Shown piece after piece: positions 38,872-48,907 of a DNA stretch of 64,000 nt. This DNA comes from Bacillota bacterium. Lineage in GTDB: Bacteria; Bacillota; Bacilli; Alicyclobacillales; SLC66. Numbering within the stretch: the stretch's first letter is position 1; the number at the start of each line of letters is the position of its first letter. The notes under the pieces were generated by a model that was not told the origin of the DNA, ran no database searches, and saw nothing but the letters and a program-made list of their open reading frames with translations. The position numbers were made by a program, and so were the translations under genes. The stretch lies in contig JAKACV010000009.1 in the NCBI GenBank assembly GCA_021821085.1, positions 1-64,000 of the forward strand, given 5' to 3'.

Positions 38872-40026
38872 ATGTTAATGGGGAAAATGGCGATGACAAA
38901 ACGCGTGGCGGTCTCTGCTGCGGCGATTCTTATCCCGCTGTCGACTGCTTCGATGGCTTTTGCAAGTACACCTTTTGATACGCAGTATCAAGCAAATGCA
39001 ACGAAAGAAACTGCGCTCCTACAAACGGCTCAAGGATCGAGTGTGACGAGTGCACAGATTACGGCGCTCAGTAGTACGGTGCAAACGATCAATGCGCAAA
39101 TTACCGCTCTCAATCAGGTAGAGCAAAACTTGGCCGCGCAGGAAGTTAATATTCCCAAAACGACCTCACAATATCGGCAGGGACTAGCGCAGTTACAACA
39201 ACAGAGATGGGACATCTTACACAAGTCTCAAGCGGCCTGGAATGTAGTGGATAAATATCAGTTTAATCACACTCAAAAGGGCCGCAACATGTTTCGGCAG
39301 GGTTATCATGAGTGGCAAGGAATTGGGGCGCAATTGAGGGGCATCAATAGTCGGATTAGTTCCTATGAACGGGCAAATCCGACGAAGTGGAATTCTGCGC
39401 CTTATGATGGAGCGCTCTCTGGTTTGCAGGCGACGATTTTACAGTTGCAAGCTTCTGCCATTCATTATACGAATTCGTGGATTGCACTTGAGAAAATGTC
39501 GACCTCAACGCCAACCACGTCAAGCAGTGCGGTAAACACACCAAGTGCGACTGCGAGCAGCAGCAATGGCGTGTCAACTGTCTCTGTGAGCAATGTTACG
39601 CCCGGAGCCACAGTGAACCTCGATAACACGGCAGGGCAAGTGGTGATGTCGACGACAGCAAATGAATCTGGAACTGCGAGCTTCACGAATGTGGCGAATG
39701 GGACTTACTTTGTGGTTCAAAGTGTGAACGGACAACAAAGTGCCCAGTCAGCTACCTTTTCGGTGACGACGAGTGTATCTACACCAAGCGCGACTGAGAG
39801 CAGCAGCAATGGCGTGTCAACTGTCTCTGTGAGCAATGTTACGCCCGGAGCCACAGTGAACCTCGATAACACGGCAGGGCAAGTGGTGATGTCGACGACA
39901 GCAAATGAATCTGGAACTGCGAGCTTCACGAATGTGGCGAATGGAACTTACTTTGTGATTCAAAGTGTGAACGGACAACAAAGTACCCAGTCAGCTACCT
40001 TTTCGGTGACGACAACTTTAGGATAA
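38872..40026 (+). CDS. Secreted coiled-coil protein with two C-terminal Ser/Thr-rich beta-type repeats
   Basis: Signal peptide ...STASMAFAS; repeat SSSNGVSTVSVSNVTPGATVNLDNTAGQVVMSTTANESGTASFTNVANGTYFV.QSVNGQQS.QSATFSVTT twice. Confidence 0.8.
   Translation: MLMGKMAMTKRVAVSAAAILIPLSTASMAFASTPFDTQYQANATKETALLQTAQGSSVTSAQITALSSTVQTINAQITALNQVEQNLAAQEVNIPKTTSQYRQGLAQLQQQRWDILHKSQAAWNVVDKYQFNHTQKGRNMFRQGYHEWQGIGAQLRGINSRISSYERANPTKWNSAPYDGALSGLQATILQLQASAIHYTNSWIALEKMSTSTPTTSSSAVNTPSATASSSNGVSTVSVSNVTPGATVNLDNTAGQVVMSTTANESGTASFTNVANGTYFVVQSVNGQQSAQSATFSVTTSVSTPSATESSSNGVSTVSVSNVTPGATVNLDNTAGQVVMSTTANESGTASFTNVANGTYFVIQSVNGQQSTQSATFSVTTTLG
39547..40018 (+). repeat. Direct repeat, 243-bp period (81 aa)
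   Basis: gcgactg(c/a)gagcagcagcaatggcgtgtcaactgtctctg... at 39547 and 39790, nearly identical. Confidence 0.93.
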
Positions 40027-40271
40027 TAACGTAAAGAATCGTAGAATTCCATTCTGTACGAGTATGCGACCGGACAATACTGTTTGCTCTCTCTCGATGT
40101 GTGGTCGGGGGGAAGGATGCAGTGTGGTTCGGTCGCAGTGCGTATTGGCGAATGCGTTCATCAATCTCGTATTTAACTCGTATTTAAATCAAATTTCAAG
40201 GTTTGCACTCTATGATCTAGGCAATGGATCGAATGGACATCCGGATCATTCCGGAATAGGAGGCACTAGAT

Positions 40272-42347
40272 ATGATGATCCCGCGCTCGCGGATTGTGCG
40301 CACGGTCCTCATTGCAGGGGCTACCGTCTTGATTGCCGGAGTGATCTACCAAGGTACGGCATCCCACTCGTCGGCTTTTGCAGCGAGTGGTGCAAAGGGT
40401 AAACAGGTATATGTGCAAACAGCGAATGTCACAGCAGGTATGGTGAAGCAGACCGTATCCCTTTCGGGAATTGTTGTGAGTCGAAATACAGTCGATATTG
40501 TTCCAACTGCTTCAGGCATGATTGCTTCTATCAATGTGCATACCGGAGAGCACGTCACTGCAGGGCAGGTGCTTGCGCAACTGTCGGATTTTACGCAATT
40601 GGCACAACTTCAGATTGCAGAGGGGAATTTGGCAGCGGCAAAAGGGAAATTGGCGCAGATCGGACTGGCTAACAGTCCGCAGAGCATTGCCATTGCACAG
40701 GATAATGTCACGATTGCAAAAGCCCGTTTGCAGGCCTTGCAGTCAGGGCCCTCTTCCTCTGCCGTGGTCCAAGCCAATACTGCGGTGGTCAACGCAGAGC
40801 ACAATCTTGCCCAACTCAAACAGGAGCAGGCGTTGATTGATTCACCCCATGGTACGGCGGCTGTTGCCTTTCAAAATGCGAGTCAAGTCTTAACCCAAAT
40901 TCAAACGGGTCAAAATCCCGTTTCTGTTGCCGTGGAGAATGCGACGCAAGCGGTCAATGATCTGGAGTCCGGGACGGCGCCGCAAAATGTGGCATTACAA
41001 AATGCACAGTCTTCTGCTGCGACGGCGAGTACGAGTGTGCAAACCGCACAAAGTGATCTGACCACTGTGCAAAGTTCGTCAAGTCCGCAAGGCGTTCAGG
41101 TGGCAAACGATCAGAATGCGCTGTATCAAGCACAAAGTAATCTTTCTACGTTACAAAGTGAACTAGCACAGGCTACGAGTAGTTCAACCTCTTCCGTGTC
41201 CACCTTGCAGTCTGAGGTAGAGGCAGAACAGACAACGGTCAGTCAGGATCAGGCCAAACTCGCGGAAGATCAAGCCTCCTGGACGAATGCCATCAGTGGA
41301 GCAGAAAGTCAACTGAGCGCGTCCGAGGCGAGTGCCGCTCAGCAGAGTCAAGCCAATGCCAATAACACGGCGCTGTTGCAAGCACAGGAACAACAGTCAT
41401 TACAAAATGCACAGGGCGCACTGGCGACTGCAAAAGCGCAGGCGGCCGCATCTCTTAGCAATGCGCAGGCGGCTGTGGCGAGCGCACAGGCGAATAACAG
41501 CAGTGCACAAATGCAAATCAACGCACAAGTTTCGCAAGCGCAAAATGCATTGGCTGTGGCGCAGGCGAATCGACAAGCGCTGATGGCGCCGTCCACGTCT
41601 TCTTCTTTGACAGAGGCACAAGCGCAGGTCAATACGGCGCTTCAACAATTGCAGGCCCTTCTTCATCCAGCCAATTCCGGCACGCTGGCCGCGGCGCAAG
41701 GTAACGTACAAACGGTACAAGGGCAAGTGGCGCTCGCGCAAACAGCGTTACAAAACATGACTCTCCTCGCACCGATCAGTGGGGTGATTTCGCAGCGCTA
41801 TGACTCGGTTGGATCGCTTGCGGGCGCGCAAAAACCGGTCTTCTCGATGATCGGAAAAACGCTTGAAGTGCAAGCGACCTTAGATCAACAGCAATTAGGG
41901 GCGATTCGTCCAGGTGACACGGTGAATTTCACGTTGCCCTCGAATCCGAATCAGGCGGAGGTTGGAACGGTCTATTCGGTGTCTCCGACAGCGAATGTTC
42001 AGACGCTGTCTTTTACGGTGACGATTTTGCCGAAGGGCTCTGTTACGGGTATGGCGGCAGGTGAAACGGCGCAGGCGCAGATCGTGACTCATACGTTGCC
42101 CCACGCGCTGCTCATCCCGACGGCCGCTATTTCCATGAATCACGCGACACCACAAGTATATGTCGTGGAGAACCACCGAGCCGTGCTAAAAAATATTACC
42201 ACGGGTGCGGTGGATGGTACCATGACGCAGGTGACGAGTGGACTGAGTGCGGGACAACAAGTTGTGACGATGGGGCAAACCTTCCTCGCATCTGGGGATC
42301 GCGTGACGGTGGCGAATAATCCTAGCACTTCGTCGGCAGGAGCGTGA
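40272..42347 (+). CDS. RND/HlyD-type adaptor subunit with very long coiled coil
   Basis: GMIASINVHTGEHVTAGQVLAQL and NMTLLAPISGVISQRYDSVGSLAGAQKPVFSMI flank a long Gln/Ala/Ser coiled coil; AGGAGG before ATG 40272. Confidence 0.9.
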   Translation: MMIPRSRIVRTVLIAGATVLIAGVIYQGTASHSSAFAASGAKGKQVYVQTANVTAGMVKQTVSLSGIVVSRNTVDIVPTASGMIASINVHTGEHVTAGQVLAQLSDFTQLAQLQIAEGNLAAAKGKLAQIGLANSPQSIAIAQDNVTIAKARLQALQSGPSSSAVVQANTAVVNAEHNLAQLKQEQALIDSPHGTAAVAFQNASQVLTQIQTGQNPVSVAVENATQAVNDLESGTAPQNVALQNAQSSAATASTSVQTAQSDLTTVQSSSSPQGVQVANDQNALYQAQSNLSTLQSELAQATSSSTSSVSTLQSEVEAEQTTVSQDQAKLAEDQASWTNAISGAESQLSASEASAAQQSQANANNTALLQAQEQQSLQNAQGALATAKAQAAASLSNAQAAVASAQANNSSAQMQINAQVSQAQNALAVAQANRQALMAPSTSSSLTEAQAQVNTALQQLQALLHPANSGTLAAAQGNVQTVQGQVALAQTALQNMTLLAPISGVISQRYDSVGSLAGAQKPVFSMIGKTLEVQATLDQQQLGAIRPGDTVNFTLPSNPNQAEVGTVYSVSPTANVQTLSFTVTILPKGSVTGMAAGETAQAQIVTHTLPHALLIPTAAISMNHATPQVYVVENHRAVLKNITTGAVDGTMTQVTSGLSAGQQVVTMGQTFLASGDRVTVANNPSTSSAGA

Positions 42348-45300
42348 TGCGCGTGAATCTCACGGAGTTTTCGGTGCGCCGTCCAGTCACGATTTTGATG
42401 ATCGTTTTGGGACTGGTTGTCGTGGGTTCGATTTCGTTCACTTTGTTGCCGGTAAGACAACTCCCTAGTGTGCATACTCCGGTCTTGCAGGTGTCTGTCA
42501 ATGACCCGGGTGCAGATCCACAAGATGTGCGCACAAGTGTGACTGATGTGTTAGAAAATGCCCTGACCACGGTCAACGGGGTTTCCTCGATGACATCCGT
42601 TTCGATGCAGGGTGTGTCAGATATCACGTTACAGTTTCTGGCCGGAACGAATATGAACACGGTGGCCAATGATGTGGCTCAAGCGGTGCATCGGGTACAG
42701 GGACGATTGCCTGCAACGGCGAGTTTGCCAAGCATTTTGCAGTCCAATCCGGCTTCGATGCCGATTGAAACGTTGTCGTTATCAGGGAAATTGAATGCCT
42801 CGCAGTTGGATACCTTGGCGCAAAAAACGCTTGTCCCTGCACTGGAAAGCGTGCCTGGAGTGGCCAGTGTGAATGTCCAAGGGGGACTCCTTTCCCAAGT
42901 GAACGTCATGGTGAACACATCCGCACTGGAGGCGTACCATGTGACGTTACAACAGGTGCGACAAGCCCTTGTTGCTCAAAATGCGACGGTGCCAGGTGGC
43001 GTTATCGCCAATGGGTCGCAGTCTTACTTGACTGCGACCAACACACCGTACACGAGCGTGTCGTCTTTACAGCAATTGATCGTGCCTGGGGCTAGCACCA
43101 AGGGGGCACAGGGGAGACAATTGACGCTTGGTCAGATTGCTACCATTGAGCAAAGTCATGCGCAACCGACAACCATCACGCAAATGAATGGGAAAAGCGC
43201 GATGGGGATCGCCATTACTGCTCAAAGTGACGCCAATAGTTTGACGGTGGCCAATGGGGTACAGCAGACTCTCCAAAAGCTAAAAGGCGCGTTGCCCCCA
43301 GGAGCTATTTTGAAGGTGGTGAGCAATAGCACGATTTATACGCGTGCGGCGCTCAGTGCGGTGCTCCATGATTTGCTGTTGGCGGTGTTACTTGCAGCGA
43401 TGGTGCTATATCTCTTTTTACGTCGGATCAGTCACACGTTTATCGTGTTGTTCGCCATTCCAACGAGTCTAATCGCCACGTTTGCCGTGATGTATGCGCT
43501 TGGCTTCTCACTTGACTTGATGAGTATGCTTGCCCTCTCGTTATTGATCGGCATTTTAGTGGATGATTCGATTGTGGTGCTCGAAAATATTGATCGTCAT
43601 CTGGCGTCTGGACTCGATCCCAAACAGGCGGCCGTGCGAGGGCGCATGGAGATTGGCGCGGCGGCGTTTGCGATCACATTGACAGATATTGTCGTGTATG
43701 CCCCAGTGGCATTTGTTCATGGCACGATTGGGCAGTTGTTTCGCGAATTTGGACTGACCATCGTTGCCGCAACGCTCTTTTCTTTGTTTATCTCGTTTAC
43801 GTTTACGCCGATGCTCGCCTCGAAATGGCTTCGTGCGCATCCGCCTCAGGAGCAAGTTGGAAAGATTACAGAACCAGAGCGAAGTACGAGCGAGACGGAA
43901 AAAGAGGGCTTGTGGCGAACTGCGCGGAGATACGTGCGCGGATGGGGAAAATACAATCCGTTTGGCGCACGGATCTGGCGTAAGCCGTTTGCCCGTGTAA
44001 TGCAGGGATATGAACGCATCTTACGCAGCGCACTGCGAAGACGGCTCGTTGTCGTCGCGCTCGGATTTCTTACGTTGGCGATCAGTGTGGCGTTTATGCC
44101 GCTGGGGTGGATTCATACGGAATTTGTCCCACAGGAAAATGCGAATGTGTTTCAGGTGGCTGTGTCCATGCCGACCGGAACTTCGCTTGCAACCACGGAT
44201 CAAGCGATGATTGCTTTTGCTAAGAAAGTACGTAAGATTTCGAGTGTCAGCGGTGTCTTCTTCACGGCGGGGGAAACGCCAAATGGCTTAACCGCTACGA
44301 ATCAAGGCATTTTGACGGTAGTACGCGGGACGGCTATGACCAGCAAAACATCTCAGGCGAAAACGAAACCCCGTCATGCGGGCGTCACTTCTTCAAAGGC
44401 AGGTGGAGGTGGGAAAAAGCGTAAAGGTGCAGGGAAAGGCATTGCGCATTCGGGTGCGTTTCGCGCGTTCGGTACGGCGCCTTTGAATTTGCCGCCCATT
44501 GCCCCTGTGGTGCAGACGATCACGAAGTTGGCACCGACGATTCCGGGGATGCAGGTACAAGTTAATATCCCCAATCCACTGGTGATGAGTGGGACGCAAC
44601 CGCTTGGGGTTGTGATTTCCGGGCCGCAACTTTCTGTTTTGCAGGCGATCGGCCTGCAAGTGCAAGGCAAGCTTGCGCAGTTGCCAAATGTCTCAAATGT
44701 GCAAGATAGTGCGACGTCCCTTCAACCGGAGTGGATGGTGCAGGTGAATTCGTCTTTTGCTGCGACCTACGGAGTGAATGCAGCGACGATTGGTCAGGCG
44801 GTGCAAACGGCGATTAGTGGAGCGGTTGCCTCGACGATTCAGGCGCCTGGCTCACAAATTCAGTCCAATGTGTTTGTCCAACTGTTGGGTGGTGCGCAGA
44901 TGACGCAAGCGCAGATGCAAGGGATTCCGATTGCAACGGTGGGTGGGCAAACGGTGACCTTAGGACAGGTGGCAACGATTGAACAGGCGCCAGGCCCTGT
45001 CTCTCTGAATGAAACGAATCGTCAGCTCTCGATTCTTGTGACAGGGAATGTCCAAGGGGCGGTAGGCCCTGTGGCGCAAGCGGCGCAACAAGCGTTGCAG
45101 ACTCTTTCCTTGCCCCCTGGCTACACGATTTCGTTAGGGGGACAGATTGCCTTGCAAAATGCTGCATTCACGCCGCTTTTACAGGCGTTTGCGCTCTCTA
45201 TCGTGCTTGTGTACATGTTGATGGCCGCCCTCTATGAATCGCTTGTGGTGCCGTTTGTCGTGTTGTTTTCCTTGCCCATGGCAACGGTCGGCGCTTTTCT

Positions 45301-45724
45301 GGCTCTGCTTGTGACCGGACAGACTCTCAATATTTTTTCGCTGATCGCGATGATTATGTTGATGGGATTGGTCGCTAAAAACGCAATTTTATTGGTGGAT
45401 TATACGCGAACGTTATTGTCCCGAGGCTATGCGCGCGAAGAAGCATTGGTCACTGCAGCAAAGACGCGCCTGCGTCCGATTGTGATGACCACGGCGACGA
45501 TGGTGTTCTCGATGATTCCTCTTGCCATCCATAACGGCGTGGGGTCGGCTGATCGGATGCCAGTGGCGGTGGTCCTCATCGGCGGCATGACGACCTCTAC
45601 TTTGCTCACGTTGTTCATGGTTCCTGCGATGTATACGTATTTGGATGATTTTCGAACGTGGCTCTTGCATTGGCGACATCGAACCCAACCTGTTTCATCA
45701 GATTCGCAGACATTCATTCAGTAA
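42344..45724 (+). CDS. RND efflux permease (first of a tandem pair)
   Basis: NLTEFSVRRPVTILMIVLGLVVVGSISFTLLPVRQLP; ILVDDSIVVLENIDRH; LVAKNAILLVDYTR; overlaps adaptor stop. Confidence 0.93.
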   Translation: MMRVNLTEFSVRRPVTILMIVLGLVVVGSISFTLLPVRQLPSVHTPVLQVSVNDPGADPQDVRTSVTDVLENALTTVNGVSSMTSVSMQGVSDITLQFLAGTNMNTVANDVAQAVHRVQGRLPATASLPSILQSNPASMPIETLSLSGKLNASQLDTLAQKTLVPALESVPGVASVNVQGGLLSQVNVMVNTSALEAYHVTLQQVRQALVAQNATVPGGVIANGSQSYLTATNTPYTSVSSLQQLIVPGASTKGAQGRQLTLGQIATIEQSHAQPTTITQMNGKSAMGIAITAQSDANSLTVANGVQQTLQKLKGALPPGAILKVVSNSTIYTRAALSAVLHDLLLAVLLAAMVLYLFLRRISHTFIVLFAIPTSLIATFAVMYALGFSLDLMSMLALSLLIGILVDDSIVVLENIDRHLASGLDPKQAAVRGRMEIGAAAFAITLTDIVVYAPVAFVHGTIGQLFREFGLTIVAATLFSLFISFTFTPMLASKWLRAHPPQEQVGKITEPERSTSETEKEGLWRTARRYVRGWGKYNPFGARIWRKPFARVMQGYERILRSALRRRLVVVALGFLTLAISVAFMPLGWIHTEFVPQENANVFQVAVSMPTGTSLATTDQAMIAFAKKVRKISSVSGVFFTAGETPNGLTATNQGILTVVRGTAMTSKTSQAKTKPRHAGVTSSKAGGGGKKRKGAGKGIAHSGAFRAFGTAPLNLPPIAPVVQTITKLAPTIPGMQVQVNIPNPLVMSGTQPLGVVISGPQLSVLQAIGLQVQGKLAQLPNVSNVQDSATSLQPEWMVQVNSSFAATYGVNAATIGQAVQTAISGAVASTIQAPGSQIQSNVFVQLLGGAQMTQAQMQGIPIATVGGQTVTLGQVATIEQAPGPVSLNETNRQLSILVTGNVQGAVGPVAQAAQQALQTLSLPPGYTISLGGQIALQNAAFTPLLQAFALSIVLVYMLMAALYESLVVPFVVLFSLPMATVGAFLALLVTGQTLNIFSLIAMIMLMGLVAKNAILLVDYTRTLLSRGYAREEALVTAAKTRLRPIVMTTATMVFSMIPLAIHNGVGSADRMPVAVVLIGGMTTSTLLTLFMVPAMYTYLDDFRTWLLHWRHRTQPVSSDSQTFIQ

Positions 45725-45736
45725 GGGGGAGGCCGC

Positions 45737-48700
45737 ATGCACATCACTCGATTTTCCATACGCCGGCCTCTCGCCATGCTGATGATCTTGCTTGCGATTG
45801 TCATCATGGGAGCGGTCGCATTGACGCAGTTGCCCGTACGGCGCTTGCCAAATGTGAACTTCCCACATATTACCGTCCTTCTCTCTGATCCTGGCGCGAG
45901 TCCGGATACGATGCGTACACAAATTGTGGATCCAGTTGAAAACGCCCTGACAAAAGTGAACGGTATTGTGACGATGACTGCGGTGGCGCGAAACGGCAGT
46001 GGAACGATTGGCTTGCGCTTTCCTGGCGGCACAAATATCAATACGGCGGCGAGTGAAGTGTCGCGTGTTGTGAATCAGATGGCCGGGCAATTGCCTGTTG
46101 GCACCGGGACGCCCACGATTTTAAAAGCGGACCCCAATGCGTTGCCGATTATGGATGTGGCGGTCTATGGGACGATGAGCCAAGCGAGTTTATACAATCT
46201 TGTCAGTCAGACCATTGAACCTGCCCTTACGACTGTGCCGGGCGTTGCAACGGTCAATCTTATTGGAGGGCGTCCGCCGCAAGTGAACGTGGTCGCAAAC
46301 GCCTCTTTTTTAGAACAAGATGGGCTGTCGTTAGCCGCGCTTCGTGCCGCGATTGCAGGGCAAAATACGTCGCAACCGGCCGGGGCCTCCCAACAAGGCG
46401 CTGTGACGTATCCGGTGCAGGTGTCAGGGAACGTCACGTCCTTGACGGCTTTAGACAACTTGCAACTCCCTGACCATGTCACGCTTGGGGAGATCGCAAG
46501 CGTGACGCAAGGCAATGCACCGATCACGACGGTGAGCCATCTAAATGGTCAAACGGCAATCGGTCTTGTCATTTCGGCACAATCGACCGCCAATTCACTT
46601 CAGACGGCCACAGATCTCAAAGCGAAGATGCAGCACTTGCAAAGTCAATTGCCAGCCGGTGTTCACATGGTCGTCACAGGGAATACGACCACGTATACCA
46701 GCCAAGCGATGACCGCGACGCAATCTGATCTGTTTTTGGCTATCCTTGCAGCGGCGATCATGATTTCCCTGTGGCTCCATCGGTTGCGCTTGACCGGGGT
46801 GATCGTGCTGGCGATTCCCACCACGCTCTTTGCCACGTTTTTGTTTATGTATTTTATGCATTTTTCGCTTGACATGATGAGCTTGATGGCGCTCTCGCTT
46901 CTGGTTGGCATTCTTGTTGACGATGCGATTGTGGTGCTTGAAAATATCGTGCGGCATCATCGGTTAGGTCAAAACGCAAAAGAGGCTGCGTGGATCGGAC
47001 GAATGGAGATTTCAGGCGCGGCCATTGCGATTACGCTGACAGATGTCGTCGTGTATGCGCCGGTTGCGTTTATGCAAGGGAATATTGGGCAGTTGTTTCG
47101 TGAATTCGGGTTGACGATCGTGTTTGCCTCGCTGTTCTCGCTGTTTGTTTCATTTACGCTCACTCCGCTCCTTGCGGCGCATCTTGGGTTACGTGAACCA
47201 AAGAGGCATGTGGGTGAGCACTTTGCGCGCAGATTTGAGGCAGGATTCGCGCGTATGGCGGATCGCTATGAGCGAACAGTGCGTGTGGCCTTTCGCCGCT
47301 TCTATGTGGTCCTTGGCGTTGCGCTTGTGGCGTTTAGTTTTAACGTGGCGGCGTTTCGCACAGGCCTTGTTGCGACAACTTATACGCCAGCACAAAATGC
47401 GTCTGTGTTTTTTGTCAATGTGCAGATGCCGATAGGAACGAATGTAGAGACCACAGATGGGGCTGTTTCGCAGCTCTCGCAAGCGATTCAACGCCTTCCA
47501 GGAATTCAATCGGTGCTCTCGACAACAGGGTTTGGCGCAGGATCTGCCACGTCGAGTAACATTGGACGATTGACAGTCGATATGAAAAGCGGAGGTGGGG
47601 TGCCGAGTGTCTTTGTTGTGATTCCGGAGATTCAACAAATCGCTAAGCAAATCCCTGGCATGAAGATTCAGACGAACGTGCCCAATGCGCTTGTGAATGG
47701 GAGTGGTGGAAGTTTATCTGTGGTGCTGCGCGGGAGTAATCTCCTCACCTTAGATGCCCTATCTGCCCATGTGGAGACGTTGTTTCGCCAGATTCCCGGA
47801 ATTAAAAATGTCACAAGCACTGCGCAAAATACAGTGCCTGAAGAATCGATTCAGGTGAATCCACAAGCGGCGGCGGCGTATGGACTGAGCACGCGCGTGG
47901 TGGGGCAAGCGATTCACATGGCTCTTCAGGGAATGACCGTATCACAATATCGGCCAAGTACGACGAGTGTGTCGGAACCCATTGTCATTCAATTGCAAAC
48001 GGGGGGCACGCCGTTAGGCCCAAGTGCACTGGGCGGACAGGGGATGTCGCTTGCGACGCTCCTGGCGTTGCCTGTAGGGACTGTGGGGGGACAGACGGTT
48101 ACCTTGCAGCAGGTAGCGACGGTGCAAGCGACGCAATCGCCTACGATTGAACGTGAATATAATCGGCAGTTAGAGGTGCAGGTTTCTGCGAATACCGGGG
48201 GCCAACCGCTTGGCCTGATTGCACAGGAAGCGAAGTCAGCCCTTCATAAACTGAGTGTTCCTTCCGGGTATTCCTACGGATTTAATGGGGCGATTCGCCA
48301 ACAGGGCCGTGCATTCGGTCCCTTGTTGCAGGCCTTGTGGCTCTCTGTGTTACTGATCTACATGTTGCTCGCAGCGCTATACGAAAGTTTTCTCGATCCG
48401 TTTGCCATGATTTTGACGCTTCCCTTAGCGCTCACAGGCGCCATTCTCGCCTTGTGGCTGACTCACACGCCATTTAGCATGTATGCGTTTATCGCGGTGG
48501 TGATGTTGACAGGGCTCGTGGCGAAAAATGCCATATTGCTTGTGGATTACGCGAAACGGATGGTGAAGTCAGGAGAACTTCCCTTACAAGAAGCGCTGAT
48601 TCAAGCAGGTCGAATTCGTCTTCGTCCGATTCTCATGACCACAGGCACGATGGTGCTCGCGATGCTTCCTTTAGCGCTCCCAGTGGGGGCCGGCGCTTCA

Positions 48701-48871
48701 GAGCGCATGCCGATGGCGCTCGTATTGATCGGTGGGATGCTGACCAGTACGCTGTTGACGCTCTTTGTTTTACCTGTGGTGTATCTTCTATTGCATCGTG
48801 TGAAAGGGGGGATGCTCCGAATTTTCCACTTGCGAAAAGATGTGAAGTCGATTGAAGTTTTTACTAAGTAA
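45737..48871 (+). CDS. RND efflux permease (second of a tandem pair)
   Basis: ITRFSIRRPLAMLMILLAIVIMGAVALTQLPVRRLP; ILVDDAIVVLENIVRH; LVAKNAILLVDYAKR. Confidence 0.93.
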   Translation: MHITRFSIRRPLAMLMILLAIVIMGAVALTQLPVRRLPNVNFPHITVLLSDPGASPDTMRTQIVDPVENALTKVNGIVTMTAVARNGSGTIGLRFPGGTNINTAASEVSRVVNQMAGQLPVGTGTPTILKADPNALPIMDVAVYGTMSQASLYNLVSQTIEPALTTVPGVATVNLIGGRPPQVNVVANASFLEQDGLSLAALRAAIAGQNTSQPAGASQQGAVTYPVQVSGNVTSLTALDNLQLPDHVTLGEIASVTQGNAPITTVSHLNGQTAIGLVISAQSTANSLQTATDLKAKMQHLQSQLPAGVHMVVTGNTTTYTSQAMTATQSDLFLAILAAAIMISLWLHRLRLTGVIVLAIPTTLFATFLFMYFMHFSLDMMSLMALSLLVGILVDDAIVVLENIVRHHRLGQNAKEAAWIGRMEISGAAIAITLTDVVVYAPVAFMQGNIGQLFREFGLTIVFASLFSLFVSFTLTPLLAAHLGLREPKRHVGEHFARRFEAGFARMADRYERTVRVAFRRFYVVLGVALVAFSFNVAAFRTGLVATTYTPAQNASVFFVNVQMPIGTNVETTDGAVSQLSQAIQRLPGIQSVLSTTGFGAGSATSSNIGRLTVDMKSGGGVPSVFVVIPEIQQIAKQIPGMKIQTNVPNALVNGSGGSLSVVLRGSNLLTLDALSAHVETLFRQIPGIKNVTSTAQNTVPEESIQVNPQAAAAYGLSTRVVGQAIHMALQGMTVSQYRPSTTSVSEPIVIQLQTGGTPLGPSALGGQGMSLATLLALPVGTVGGQTVTLQQVATVQATQSPTIEREYNRQLEVQVSANTGGQPLGLIAQEAKSALHKLSVPSGYSYGFNGAIRQQGRAFGPLLQALWLSVLLIYMLLAALYESFLDPFAMILTLPLALTGAILALWLTHTPFSMYAFIAVVMLTGLVAKNAILLVDYAKRMVKSGELPLQEALIQAGRIRLRPILMTTGTMVLAMLPLALPVGAGASERMPMALVLIGGMLTSTLLTLFVLPVVYLLLHRVKGGMLRIFHLRKDVKSIEVFTK

Positions 48872-48907
48872 TTGTCTAGATCATTGTGTGGGTAGGGGTG
48901 GATTGGA

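Noticed and set aside
40160-40190. Short direct repeat CTCGTATTTAA upstream of the adaptor gene
   Set aside because: Only two short AT-rich copies; could be chance
41348-41741. Long antisense ORFs inside the adaptor and RND permease genes (e.g. 41348-41632, 44374-44670, 45698-46090)
   Set aside because: Composition mirrors the sense Gln/Ala coiled coil or membrane segments; low-complexity Cys/Arg-rich translations without a start context; strong sense genes occupy the DNA
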